Source: a virus
Strand: one strand, 5' to 3'
Length of the DNA: 37,913 nucleotides
IMG/VR virus record: IMGVR_UViG_3300049855_000145
Coordinates: 1-37,913 of that record
Shown here: in pieces, positions 8,064 through 17,477 of the stretch
Numbering within the stretch: position 1 is the first letter of the stretch
Layout of the letters: every line of letters starts with the position of its first letter
The notes under the pieces: model-generated
Told to the model about the DNA's origin: nothing
The model's database searches: none
What the model saw: only the letters and a program-made list of their open reading frames with translations
Made by a program: the position numbers and the translations under genes

Positions 8064-8671
8064 TGGTAATCGACGAAGTGCAGTTGCCGACTACTGTCGA
8101 GAAAGGTGTCCGCGGAGGCCCGCAATTCAACACGGTTGTCTTGCGGACGGATGGCGGTCGTACATCGACCAACCAGAACTGGACCTACCCACTTTACGTG
8201 GGACAGGTTGGTTACGGTATTCGGTCAAAGACCGACCTTTTCGATGTGATCAACTTCTTTTGGGCACGTCGCGGTCGACTACGTGGGTTCCTTTTCAAGG
8301 ACTGGTCCGACTACGAGTTCGCGGGCGATCAGATCGGGACAGGAAACGGCGTCGAAGATGACTTTCAGATAGTGCGTATCTACGACGATGACGCGCTACC
8401 GTTCTCACGTGTCATCACGCGTCCAATCGAAGACACGTTAGTCGTGAAGGTCAACGGTGTCACTGTTAGCACTTCGAACTGGTCGATCACGACTGGTGGC
8501 ATCTTGCACTTTGCGCCTGCTGCAGTTCCCGCGAACGGACATGCCGTCACCATTGACTCAGGCGAGTTTAACATCCCAGTCATGTTTGGCACAGACCGTC
8601 TAGAGACGCAGATGGAACTGTACAATGTCGGCAACATCCCGAACTTGCCAATCCTCGAGGTTCGCGAATGA
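8063..8671 (+). CDS. Distal tail protein, DUF2460 / GTA gene 12-like
   Basis: This 202-residue protein is of the DUF2460 family, the distal tail ring protein of alphaproteobacterial siphoviruses and the gene transfer agent. Typical stretches are GVRGGPQFNTVVLRTDGGR, FFWARRGRLRGFLFKDWSDY ('ar.gr..GF.fkDw.dy') and the end METQMELYNVGNIPNLPIL-like region. The middle section (FQIVRIYDDDA through the VVKVNGVTV strand) fits the family's inserted beta domain. It would join the tail tube to the hub. Its start overlaps the tape measure stop and its end overlaps the next gene by ATGA. Confidence 0.9.
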   Translation: MVIDEVQLPTTVEKGVRGGPQFNTVVLRTDGGRTSTNQNWTYPLYVGQVGYGIRSKTDLFDVINFFWARRGRLRGFLFKDWSDYEFAGDQIGTGNGVEDDFQIVRIYDDDALPFSRVITRPIEDTLVVKVNGVTVSTSNWSITTGGILHFAPAAVPANGHAVTIDSGEFNIPVMFGTDRLETQMELYNVGNIPNLPILEVRE

Positions 8672-9528
8672 GAACTCTAAATGCTTCGTTGCAAGCCCGC
8701 CTAGACGCAGGCACGACTAGCCTTTGTCACGTCTTGACAATAACGCGAAAAGACGGAACGGTCCTGCGGTTCACTGACCGCGACATTGACTTGACCATTA
8801 GCGCTAACGTGTACACGGCTTCGAACTCGCTTCAGGTGTCAGCGATCACAACAACCGCCAACAACGGTATCCAGTCGACTAACTGCGGCGTCATTTTCGA
8901 CTCGTCGGGCATTACCGAGGAGGACGCGATCCGTGGGCTTTACGACAATGCTCGCGTTGTGTTCGGTATCGCAGACTGGGCTTTCCCCGCTTACGGCATC
9001 ATCACGCTGCTGACTGGCACTCTTTCGACGTTCGAAGTCACCGACAAGTTGAAGGGCTCTTTCGAGTGTCGCGGTATCTTGACAACAGCGGACGCTCGCA
9101 TCGGTGAATACTACTCGCCAAACTGTCGAGCGGACTTGGGAGACGCTCGTTGTGGTGTAGACCTCGTGTCGATCACGACTACCGGTACAGTGACCAGCGC
9201 TCCCACAGCGAACCGCGTTGTCGCTGACTTGGCAGACAATCCTGCTGATGGCTACTATTCCTTCGGTGTCTTGACATGGCTAACGGGTGACAACGCAAAC
9301 TTTTCAATCGAGATCACGAACCAGTACGCAGTGAGTGGGACCGAAGACATGCTCTTCATGTCGCTCGGCATGCCATATGACGTCCAGGTAGGTGACACCT
9401 TTGAATTGGTCCCAGGTTGTGATAAACGATTGACTACGTGCATCACAAAATTCTCGAACGCAGCGAACTTCCGCGGAGAACCCTATGCTCCCCTCAACGA
9501 CTTCCCAACCGACTTCAAGAAAGTCTGA
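8668..9528 (+). CDS. Tail hub protein, DUF2163 / GTA gene 13-like
   Basis: This 286-residue protein is of the DUF2163 family with a C-terminal BR0599-type part. The N-terminus (TTSLCHVLTITRKDGTVLRF) is typical. Four cysteines are placed as in tail-tip proteins that bind an iron-sulfur cluster, such as lambda gpL: C153 and C162 in YYSPNCRADLGDARCGVDL, and C251 and C258 in PGCDKRLTTCITKFSNAANF. A 4Fe-4S cluster here is inferred from that spacing and the family. The protein should form the hub between the distal ring and the central fibre protein. It overlaps the peptidase gene by 44 bases. Confidence 0.88.
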   Translation: MRTLNASLQARLDAGTTSLCHVLTITRKDGTVLRFTDRDIDLTISANVYTASNSLQVSAITTTANNGIQSTNCGVIFDSSGITEEDAIRGLYDNARVVFGIADWAFPAYGIITLLTGTLSTFEVTDKLKGSFECRGILTTADARIGEYYSPNCRADLGDARCGVDLVSITTTGTVTSAPTANRVVADLADNPADGYYSFGVLTWLTGDNANFSIEITNQYAVSGTEDMLFMSLGMPYDVQVGDTFELVPGCDKRLTTCITKFSNAANFRGEPYAPLNDFPTDFKKV

Positions 9529-9955
9529 ACTCGCTAAGGCGGTCATCGAAGAGGCTCGCACCTATCTAGGAACGCGCTGGCGCCACATGGGACGTACTCG
9601 ACTGGGCATAGACTGTGTCGGCCTGATCGTCGAGGTAGGCAAGAAGTTTGGCTTGCACCAGTACCCAGACGACGTTCCCTACACGCGTCACTCGAACGGG
9701 CAAGCAATACTTGAACCTTTCATGCAGTACGGAGCTAAGGTTCCGCTTGAAGGTTCCTTTGATGTGTTGCAAGATGCAGATGTCTTGATCCTCCGCGAGT
9801 TGAGGTTTCCTCAGCATGTCGGTATTGTTGCGTCAAAAAACGGAATCAAGACACTAATCCATGCGTCAATCAGGCGGGGCCGGGTTGTCGAAGATCATCT
9901 CGATGACTTCTTGCACCAAGTTATCGGTGCGTTCAGGTACAAGGACCTAGCGTAA
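9485..9955 (+). CDS. Tail-associated NlpC/P60 cell-wall peptidase, GTA gene 14-like
   Basis: This 156-residue NlpC/P60 hydrolase would open peptidoglycan during DNA entry. The catalytic Cys is C44 in GIDCVGLIVEVG, the His is H111 in FPQHVGIV, and the third polar residue is probably H126 in LIHAS. The ATG at 9485 has GGAGA five bases upstream. No later ATG comes before residue 35, so this start is chosen despite the overlap with the hub gene. The order hub, peptidase, megatron is that of the GTA and related phages. Confidence 0.9.
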   Translation: MLPSTTSQPTSRKSELAKAVIEEARTYLGTRWRHMGRTRLGIDCVGLIVEVGKKFGLHQYPDDVPYTRHSNGQAILEPFMQYGAKVPLEGSFDVLQDADVLILRELRFPQHVGIVASKNGIKTLIHASIRRGRVVEDHLDDFLHQVIGAFRYKDLA

Positions 9956-12900
9956 ATGGCCGTCGAACTTGACTTTGGGCAGCAGTGGGACCTGGATCGC
10001 TTCCGGGGCGACTACAACTGGATGACCAGTCTTGAGTTGGGCATGGACTATACAGGTTGGAAACCTGAAGGCAATGACGTGATCTCGTTCAAGATCATCG
10101 AGCCACCTGATGACCGCTACATCCCAGGCTACTCGATTGTGCAGGCGGACGGTGACAAGAAGACCGTTGCGCCTCGCCTGAAGGATCTCAACGTTCCGTT
10201 CTCGCTATATGGCATTCCCATCCCGATCACGTTTGGTGTGCGGCGTCTTTACGGCAACATCATTTGGGCGGTCCCGCTCAAGGAGACCGTCAAAAAGCGC
10301 AAGAAGAAAGGTAAGGGTGGTCCTGAGGAGACCCTGATCGAGTATCTGTACTACGCGACTTTTGCGGTAGGGTTTGGATACGCAGGCATCACTGATCCTG
10401 TCAAGCGTGACATTTTGCGCATGTGGGGCGACGGTTCGCTGATGTACGACCGCCGCTCGTCTGGTCAGGTGTCGATTCCGGGACTCAACTTCAAGTTCTA
10501 CTCAGGCTCAGAAACCCAGCCTGTTGACTCAATCATTGAGGAGCGTGAAGGCGTCGGCGAGACGCCTGCGTTCCGTGGCCTCATGTACGCGCGAATCTAC
10601 GAACTCCCGGTTCAGGACTTTGGTAATCGTCCTCCTGCGGTCTCAATCGAGATTGGCGACGCGACGGCTGAGACCTACAAAATCAACAACTGGCAACCAG
10701 ACACCGTTGAAAGCGATGCAACGCAGGACCACGTCCTCGCGGACTTTTCTTCCGGTCAAGTTGTTACAATATCTGAAGCCAACGATGCTATGCGTACCTA
10801 CATAATTGAAGATGGCACGCAGATACTTGCTCAGCAGGGAAACCAGGTCGGTATTGGCTGGGACAACATCACGGGCGACTATTCTGATGCCGCACTCGCC
10901 AACAGCACGCAACTCGAGTTGGTGCAAGGCACTCCCACCTACTTCGACTGGCTTGAGTCAGTATGGTGTCCTGCCCAGACTGGATCGTCTGCGTGCCGAC
11001 CACTGGGCTGGTTCTCTCCATACACAGGCGAGGCCGCTAGATGGATTGGCTCTGTGCAAACGTTGCTCGACGCCGCTTACTCGTCTGCCGAACCTGACGG
11101 TATCACTCAGTTCAATGCGCAAGCGCGGCTGCCGAGGTCCGAGTGGTGCTACGGCACATATGTCTACGACTATACTGGCAGCAAGTCGTTTTTCCTTGTC
11201 CAAGGCTTCTACGGCGATGACAAGTACATGATCATGCACGACCGAAACGGTACGACCAAGTTGGTTGGTTACCGTAACAATCCGTCCGAGGGTCCGTGGA
11301 ACTGCGGTACTCACGGCTTGATTGAATATGGCAAGTCGCGCCTCTACATGGCGCAAGGGGCTCGCATTGACCGCTACACCGTCAACATGATGCTCGAGCG
11401 CAGCGGGACCGCAGCAAACCCCACAGGCCTCGAAGTTGATGAAGGATGGTTGACTCTCGGTTCGACACCGACCCACATGCTGTACCAAGAGTCCGATGAC
11501 TCTTTGATCATTTTCCATGGCACGACTTCGTGCTCAAAGTACATGTGCGCCGACGCGTCGCTTGCATGGACAGTTACAGTTGCTGGCAAGCCTCAGATTC
11601 ACCATTCGAAGATGCGCATGAATGAAATCAGCGCGGGTATCTATGCGTGGCAGACGACTTCAGGTGGCAACACTTATGAGATCAACCTTGCTACGGGTGA
11701 GATCACAACATTTACCGTGACTAATGGAAGGCTGTACAGTAACGGCACGCTTTTCAGCAGCACAAAGAAGATCCTTGTTGCTTGTGGCACCTCAGGCTCC
11801 GGCTCCTTCGGCACAAACCAATCGGAGTCAAAGAATGAAGCTTTGACGGTGTTCTACTACGACCGTCTTGATGATGAGCGCATGGCGCTGTCGGACTTCA
11901 TCCTAGGCATGGCGCTGTATGCAGGTTACGCGGAAGCAGACATCGAGATTGATGCCGAGATCGACGATATGATTGACGGCGCGATTATCGCTGGTACGAC
12001 TACCTATCGCTCGATCATCAACCCCATCTTGACACTATACCGGATCGACATGGTGGAGTCGGATGGTAAGATAAAGTTCAAGCGCAAGGCTCAGGGCGAC
12101 ACATCAGTCGACTTCACGGTCGAGGATGGTGATACGTTGCAGCGTGACGAAAGTGGCGAAGGCGCGTCCTTCACGTTGCGCCGTGAGGAGGAAGTCGCTG
12201 TACCGCAGCGTGTCAATGTGCGCTACATTGACAAGAGCTTGTCTTACAACTGGTCGATGCAGACCGCAACCCGCTCGCAGTTTATTCCGACAAACGACTC
12301 GACGACTCAAATCACGTTCGAGACCCCGTTGATGATCACGGCGGCTGAAGCAAAGGAACTTGCTTACAAGACGTTGTGGTACTCGTGGAACTCGCGCGTG
12401 TCGCATGTCTTCAGTTTGGGTCCTGAGTTTCTCAAGGTCGAACCAGGTGACGTTGGGCAGGTCACCGCGCGAGGTTTTACGTTCAAGGTAAAAGCAGTCA
12501 AAGTCACTTACAACAACGACTTCTCGCTCAACATCCAGTCGTCCTCGTTCTTGTCTGACGAGGCGGTCGTGATAGAGGCTGATGCAGGTGGTGGCTACGA
12601 CCAGACGATCCCGAGCACGTTTGCAGTCGAAGCGATCATCATTGACGGCCCACTGCTGCGTCCGGCTGATGACCTCGAGGTGGGCGACGAGTACCATATG
12701 TACACCTATATCGGCCCTAAGGCGCGTGCCGCGACAATGATCGGCGGCTCCGTGTACACGTCATTAAACTCAGGTACGACTTGGACACAGCAGGCCGCTA
12801 ACATCTTTGTTGGGTTCGTCGGTATTGTCTCAACCGTACCGACACTACCGACCGACAACTTGCAGACCGACTTCACCAACACGATCACAGTCAAATGGAT

Positions 12901-13798
12901 GTGGGGCGACTCAGACGAACTCGTCACCGCGACCAGTGCGCAGTTGCGCGAAGGCTACAACATCGCAGCATACGGCGCTGATGGGCGTTGGGAGTATATC
13001 CAGTACCAGACAGTTACAGACAATGCAGACGGGACTTATACACTGTCCGGCATCAGGCGTGGTTACAATGGCACTGAGTACGCCATGGACTCGCACCAGA
13101 TAAATGATCGCTTTGTCCTGCTTAATGAGGACTGGATTTCGACGTTCGGCCTCGCCAACGACACAATGGAAACGACCTTCCTTTACAAGTCGGTCACCAA
13201 CAACTCAACCTTTGATCTTGCTCCAACGAAGCAGTTGCTCACCGCGGGTTACGGCGCGTTGCCTTGGCCTCCTCATTGCCACAAGATTGAGCGCAGCATC
13301 GGTGTGGATGGCGACATTAGTCTCTCGTGGAAGCGTCGCTCGCGCACGCTCGACCACCTAAAGTCTTATATCGAGGCCGCGCCTCTCGGTACGCATGAGT
13401 CGAACAACTACAAGGTTTCGATCAAGCGCTGGCCATATTACACTTGGACGTTCTCGGGTGGCACGTGGAATGCGACTCTCGTTGAAGATGAAGTCGTTGA
13501 GTACACAGTCACGGGTGCAACGTCTTTGACGTTGACCGAAGCGCAGATTCGCACAGCCGAGCTCTACGAGTTCGAAGTGCCTGATGACATGGGAGATTCG
13601 ATGTCTACTTTTACCGCTCAGCCGGGTTCCTACATCATGGCAAACGAGGATGCTAACCTTCAGATTGCGGATCTCGGATACGATGATTTTGTTGCTTTCG
13701 CCTACCTGGATGTCATGATACAACAGGAAACCGATCTGCCCGTTGCTAGTGGATACGGCCCAGGGTTCTGGACCCGGGTCTACATCAAGGACTTATAA
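9956..13798 (+). CDS. Baseplate 'megatron' / central tail tip protein with a large insertion
   Basis: This 1280-residue protein is equivalent in position to GTA gene 15. Residues about 90-245 carry the family pattern GVRRLYGNIIWAVP, ITDPVKRDILRMWGDGSLMY, then FRGLMYARIYELPVQDFGNR. Residues about 638-860 match the Phage-tail_3 type region (ILTLYRIDMVESDGKIKFKR, then VPQRVNVRYID). Around residues 1010-1080 is the common GTYTLSGIRRGYNGTEYA ... H ... RFVLL segment. Between 248 and 635 is an extra block of short Trp/Tyr/Gly-rich strands with about six Cys that looks like a beta-propeller. The C-terminus is likely to touch the receptor or the fibres. GTA_TIM barrel signatures were not seen. Confidence 0.85.
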   Translation: MAVELDFGQQWDLDRFRGDYNWMTSLELGMDYTGWKPEGNDVISFKIIEPPDDRYIPGYSIVQADGDKKTVAPRLKDLNVPFSLYGIPIPITFGVRRLYGNIIWAVPLKETVKKRKKKGKGGPEETLIEYLYYATFAVGFGYAGITDPVKRDILRMWGDGSLMYDRRSSGQVSIPGLNFKFYSGSETQPVDSIIEEREGVGETPAFRGLMYARIYELPVQDFGNRPPAVSIEIGDATAETYKINNWQPDTVESDATQDHVLADFSSGQVVTISEANDAMRTYIIEDGTQILAQQGNQVGIGWDNITGDYSDAALANSTQLELVQGTPTYFDWLESVWCPAQTGSSACRPLGWFSPYTGEAARWIGSVQTLLDAAYSSAEPDGITQFNAQARLPRSEWCYGTYVYDYTGSKSFFLVQGFYGDDKYMIMHDRNGTTKLVGYRNNPSEGPWNCGTHGLIEYGKSRLYMAQGARIDRYTVNMMLERSGTAANPTGLEVDEGWLTLGSTPTHMLYQESDDSLIIFHGTTSCSKYMCADASLAWTVTVAGKPQIHHSKMRMNEISAGIYAWQTTSGGNTYEINLATGEITTFTVTNGRLYSNGTLFSSTKKILVACGTSGSGSFGTNQSESKNEALTVFYYDRLDDERMALSDFILGMALYAGYAEADIEIDAEIDDMIDGAIIAGTTTYRSIINPILTLYRIDMVESDGKIKFKRKAQGDTSVDFTVEDGDTLQRDESGEGASFTLRREEEVAVPQRVNVRYIDKSLSYNWSMQTATRSQFIPTNDSTTQITFETPLMITAAEAKELAYKTLWYSWNSRVSHVFSLGPEFLKVEPGDVGQVTARGFTFKVKAVKVTYNNDFSLNIQSSSFLSDEAVVIEADAGGGYDQTIPSTFAVEAIIIDGPLLRPADDLEVGDEYHMYTYIGPKARAATMIGGSVYTSLNSGTTWTQQAANIFVGFVGIVSTVPTLPTDNLQTDFTNTITVKWMWGDSDELVTATSAQLREGYNIAAYGADGRWEYIQYQTVTDNADGTYTLSGIRRGYNGTEYAMDSHQINDRFVLLNEDWISTFGLANDTMETTFLYKSVTNNSTFDLAPTKQLLTAGYGALPWPPHCHKIERSIGVDGDISLSWKRRSRTLDHLKSYIEAAPLGTHESNNYKVSIKRWPYYTWTFSGGTWNATLVEDEVVEYTVTGATSLTLTEAQIRTAELYEFEVPDDMGDSMSTFTAQPGSYIMANEDANLQIADLGYDDFVAFAYLDVMIQQETDLPVASGYGPGFWTRVYIKDL

Positions 13799-13801
13799 TA
13801 G

Positions 13802-15718
13802 ATGACCTCGAATCTCAACATCACTTCTCTGTCGGTTGGCCAGACCGATAAGGAAACAACGATCAATGACGCCGTGGGAGCACTGGACGCAGCGGTCACC
13901 GCTTCACTGACGTTTACTTGGACGGGATCTGAAGGCCTCAAGACCGCGTCAACTGCTCAGACACAGCAGAACGCAATCTTTGTTCTTGCGGGTTCTACAT
14001 CAGGCACTCCTTCGTTCAAGTTCGGTAACGTTCAACGCGGCGTTGTCGTTGTGCGCAACACGCAATCAGTCGATATTGTCGTCTCAGACTACTCGTCTGC
14101 AACCACGATCACAGTGGCGGCTGGCGAGACCGCCGCGATGTACGTCTCGGCGACTGGTATCTTTGCGCTTGTGTCGGCGTCTGTGTCGAGCGGTGTCAGC
14201 GCTTCGACAACTGAGGCCTTAACTGGCACGTCTGTCATCAAGTTTGTAACGCCGGACGCGCTTGCGGCGCTGTGGGAAAAAGGTTCAGACATTGCCTCGT
14301 CTGGAACAATCTCAGTCGGTGAAGGCGGGTACTTCCATATCACAGGCACGACCACAATCACCGACATTGACTGGTCGACGGCCAAGAATGGTCGCCCGGC
14401 AATTTTCGTTTTTGACGGCATCTTGACCTTGACTCACAACGGCACAACACTGGTCTTGCCTGGCGGCGCCAACATCACAACCGCTGCGGGCGATACTGCG
14501 ATCTTTGTCCAAGATGCGTCAGACAACGTTAAGTGCGTCATGTATCAACGTGCTGATGGCACACCCATCGCTGGAGGCTCGTTCACGGCTGCCTCTACAA
14601 CCGAAGTGCTGACAGGCACTGATGCCGCAAAAGGTGTAACGTCGGACGCGCTTGCGGCCGTGTGGGAGCAGGGTTCAGCCATCGCCTCGGCTGCAACCAT
14701 CAGCATTGGCGAAGGTGGACACTTCCATGTAACGGGTACCGCAACCATAACTGACATTGACTTCGCGACGGACAAGGCCGGACGCAAAGTCACACTGACC
14801 TTTGACGGTATTCTGACGCTGACTCACAACGGTACAACCCTCATTCTGCCTACAGGGGCCAACATCACAACCGCTGCAGGCGATACCTGCACCGTTGTGT
14901 CAGAAGGGTCTGACGCTGTGCGCATTGTGTCTTATATGCGCGCCGATGGTACTGCGCTCGTGTCGGGCGGCGGCACGGCCTCTAGCACAACGCAGATTCT
15001 CACAGGTACCGACACCACGACACGCGCAACGCCTGACGCGATTGCGGCCTTGTGGGAGAAGGGTTCCGACGTTGCGTCGGCCGGTACGGTATCCTTTGGT
15101 GAAGGTGGGTACTTCCACGTCACAGGAACAGCCACGATTACTGACATTGACTTTAGCACGGCCAAAGACGGTCGTTTCGCTTGGGTGATCTTTGACGGAG
15201 CTCTGACGCTAACGCACAACGGGACGACGCTTATCTTGCCAGGCGGTGCAAATATCGCGACTGCTGCCGGCGACCGCGCGTGCTTCATTCAGGACAACGG
15301 CGATAACGTGTACTGCGTCGCCTACATCCGTGCGAATGGTAAGCCTGTTGTTCAGACGAGTCAGGTTATCGCAATCGCTGTGTCTGACGAAACGACCGCG
15401 CTGACAACCGGGACTGCTAAAGTCACGTTTAGGATGCCGTTTGCTTTTACGTTGACTGACGTCCGGGCAAGTGTGACGACGGCGCCAACGGGTGGCACTT
15501 TGCTGACTGTTGACGTAAACGAGGCGGGCTCGACCATCCTGTCAACCAAGCTCACTTTCGACGCGTCTGAAAAGACGACGGTCACAGCCGCAACGCCTCG
15601 AGTAATCTCAGACTCGTCAATCGCTGACGATGCAGAAATCACAATCGACATTGACGCTATCGGTTCGACCGTCGCGGGCGCAGGCCTTAAGGTCTACCTT
15701 ATCGGGTACCCGACATGA
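13802..15718 (+). CDS. Modular tail fibre protein with three 130-residue repeats
   Basis: This 638-residue protein has an N-terminal part (1-134) with a strand-rich module, then three repeats of exactly 130 residues starting at 135, 265 and 395. Each begins STTE.LTGTD, continues TPDALAALWEKGS and has GEGGYFHVTGTATITDIDF and DGILTLTHNGTTLILPGG. The TG.TPDALAALWEKGS motif is common in phage tail fibres. Residues 517-638 form a separate beta domain (TALTTGTAKVTFRMPFAFTL, then a VRASVTTAPTGGTLLTVDVN strand pair), also seen at fibre ends. The protein probably forms a trimeric fibre at the tail tip. Its stop overlaps the next gene by ATGA. Confidence 0.85.
   Translation: MTSNLNITSLSVGQTDKETTINDAVGALDAAVTASLTFTWTGSEGLKTASTAQTQQNAIFVLAGSTSGTPSFKFGNVQRGVVVVRNTQSVDIVVSDYSSATTITVAAGETAAMYVSATGIFALVSASVSSGVSASTTEALTGTSVIKFVTPDALAALWEKGSDIASSGTISVGEGGYFHITGTTTITDIDWSTAKNGRPAIFVFDGILTLTHNGTTLVLPGGANITTAAGDTAIFVQDASDNVKCVMYQRADGTPIAGGSFTAASTTEVLTGTDAAKGVTSDALAAVWEQGSAIASAATISIGEGGHFHVTGTATITDIDFATDKAGRKVTLTFDGILTLTHNGTTLILPTGANITTAAGDTCTVVSEGSDAVRIVSYMRADGTALVSGGGTASSTTQILTGTDTTTRATPDAIAALWEKGSDVASAGTVSFGEGGYFHVTGTATITDIDFSTAKDGRFAWVIFDGALTLTHNGTTLILPGGANIATAAGDRACFIQDNGDNVYCVAYIRANGKPVVQTSQVIAIAVSDETTALTTGTAKVTFRMPFAFTLTDVRASVTTAPTGGTLLTVDVNEAGSTILSTKLTFDASEKTTVTAATPRVISDSSIADDAEITIDIDAIGSTVAGAGLKVYLIGYPT
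14204..15349 (+). repeat. Three 390-bp in-frame repeats in the tail fibre gene
   Basis: Units begin at 14204, 14594 and 14984 and each encodes about 130 residues (the third slightly shorter). Protein identity between units is high, with runs such as TLTHNGTTLILP in all three, while the DNA has diverged at silent positions. This indicates duplication followed by selection to keep the fold. Confidence 0.85.
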
Positions 15719-17019
15719 GCTTTCTTCTAGACCCATTCAAATTTGGTGGCGCGTTAACAGGTTTCTACGCACTCGCGTATAATACAGCAGCGATTGATGT
15801 TGACCCGGCTGTAGTCATTCCGCTAGACGGAGAGGTCGCTGATGCCAAAAGCATCCACAACACCGTGACCAATAATTCCCGGTTCACCATTCCATCCGGG
15901 TGGAATGGCCGCTACGGTCGTATGACCGCCAACTTCAACGGGGATACCGAGGTAGATGGGCGCATCCTCAAGAATGGTGCGACCTTCGTTGGTAGTGGCG
16001 TCCTTCGCGCAGGCGATACGTCTGGAACTGAGAATGGCTGGTACGCTAGCGCTCCGGTCGTTCTTGCAACCAGCGACTACTTCGAGGTCGAGGGATCAGG
16101 CACGTCTGCCAATTTGAACACCAGCGACAACTCGTGGGCCTGCTTCGAATTGATGCCTACTACCTTTGAAGGTGCCTTGGCCAAGAAGTCTGCGAGTCAG
16201 AATGTGACAGGTGGTGGCGGTAACACGGTGATGAATTGGGGTGCTGAAGAATACGACTTGAACTCCTACCACGACAACACAACCAACAACTCTCGCATGA
16301 CAGTGCCTTCGGGGGTTGATATTGTCAGATGCTCATTCAGCTTCAAGCCAACATCGGCGGTTGGTGGTCAGACGCTTGGAACGATATTCCACAACGGGTC
16401 GCTCGGAACACGAGGTCTGCCTCAGCAAGACTTGGATGGCGTCGGGGCAGAGGGTATGACCATCATGTCTGCCCCTATTGCAGTTTCAGCCAGTGACTAC
16501 TTTGAAGCGGTTGTCAACTCCTCAACTACAACGATAACTGTTGATGCAGTTGATGAGAATTGGTTCTCAATCGAAAAGCTGCCTTCGACTCTCAAGTACG
16601 CACTTGTCCATAGATCGGGATCAACCTTCTCAATATCTGGTGGTGGTGGCTTTCAAGCGGTTGACTGGGATGGTGAGGCTGCTGACACAGATGCGTGGCA
16701 TAGCACCGGGACCAACCCTTCGAGGTTGACGGTGCCTTCTGGCGTGAGTTACGTTCGAGTCGGGTTCTCTATTCAGAACTCAAGTGTCACGGGTCAGCTT
16801 GTTGCTCGCATCACAAAAAATGGTTCATCCTTCATTGGTGCACCACAAGTAGATTCCGACACATCTGGAACAGATAACATCAACGGATGGTCGGCCATCA
16901 TCCCAGTTACAGCGAGTGACTACTTCGAGTGTGAAGTTGCCGCGACTAATGCAACGTCTGTGGCTACATCAGTGAACACGTGGTTCTCGATTGAAGAGGT
17001 AACTGCCGATCCGGCGTAG
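15715..17019 (+). CDS. Putative receptor-binding fibre protein, three C1q-like beta-sandwich repeats
   Basis: This 434-residue protein contains three repeats of about 130-140 residues. Each has (N)NSR.T(I/V)PSG near the start, a strand pair like ITKNGSSFIGAP or ILKNGATFVGSG, then (A/T)SDYFE.EV and a final NSWACFE or NTWFSIE. Repeats two and three open with NWGAEE or DWDGEA. The pattern 'R.TVPSGV..VR..F' resembles C1q/TNF-like jelly-roll modules used in secreted and phage adhesins. This is inferred from strand order, not from a search. It is coupled to the fibre gene upstream and precedes the holin, the usual place for host-binding proteins. Confidence 0.7.
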   Translation: MSFLLDPFKFGGALTGFYALAYNTAAIDVDPAVVIPLDGEVADAKSIHNTVTNNSRFTIPSGWNGRYGRMTANFNGDTEVDGRILKNGATFVGSGVLRAGDTSGTENGWYASAPVVLATSDYFEVEGSGTSANLNTSDNSWACFELMPTTFEGALAKKSASQNVTGGGGNTVMNWGAEEYDLNSYHDNTTNNSRMTVPSGVDIVRCSFSFKPTSAVGGQTLGTIFHNGSLGTRGLPQQDLDGVGAEGMTIMSAPIAVSASDYFEAVVNSSTTTITVDAVDENWFSIEKLPSTLKYALVHRSGSTFSISGGGGFQAVDWDGEAADTDAWHSTGTNPSRLTVPSGVSYVRVGFSIQNSSVTGQLVARITKNGSSFIGAPQVDSDTSGTDNINGWSAIIPVTASDYFECEVAATNATSVATSVNTWFSIEEVTADPA

Positions 17020-17028
17020 GAGATAGAC

Positions 17029-17460
17029 ATGTTAGGACTAATTCTCAAATGGCTATCAGGTGGTGCGCTCACAGCCATCACCGGGGTCTTTGAAGCCTAC
17101 TTCAACAAGAAGATCACCGAGGAGGAACTGAAGGTTCAACTCGGAACGGCTCTCGCAGCCGGCATGACGGACATCGCCAAGACGCAAGGCGACGTGATCA
17201 AGACCGAGTTGACTGGTCAGGATTGGTTGCAGCGCAACTGGCGCGCGATCCTCGCGACGACTTCTTTCTTCTCCTACTGGTTCGTGATCTTCGCGTACCC
17301 GTTCTTTCTCGCGTGGGGCTGGCTCCCATCCGTGAAGTTCGGTGAGGTGGGTCTCGAGAACATGTTCTACCTGACAGTGGTCTGCGTCGGCGGGTACATC
17401 GGCGGCAAGTCAGTCGAGAACATCGTCGCAGCGCTAACGCGCTACGTGGTGAAGAAGTGA
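17029..17460 (+). CDS. Holin, GTA-type with C-terminal membrane segments
   Basis: This 143-residue protein resembles the 'holin of 3TMs for gene-transfer release' family. The first segment (LILKWLSGGALTAITGVF) is amphipathic or membrane-spanning. An acidic-basic helix follows (KITEEELKVQLGTALAAG), then the family-like QDWLQRNWRAILATTSFFSY. Two hydrophobic segments come next (FFSYWFVIFAYPFFLAWGW and FYLTVVCVGGYIGG). It would form inner-membrane holes at lysis. No separate endolysin or spanin is in the window. A good ribosome-binding site (GGAG, about 17020-17023) precedes it, and it is the last gene before the non-coding region. Confidence 0.8.
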   Translation: MLGLILKWLSGGALTAITGVFEAYFNKKITEEELKVQLGTALAAGMTDIAKTQGDVIKTELTGQDWLQRNWRAILATTSFFSYWFVIFAYPFFLAWGWLPSVKFGEVGLENMFYLTVVCVGGYIGGKSVENIVAALTRYVVKK

Positions 17461-17477
17461 CACTGTGCGGTTGCACC

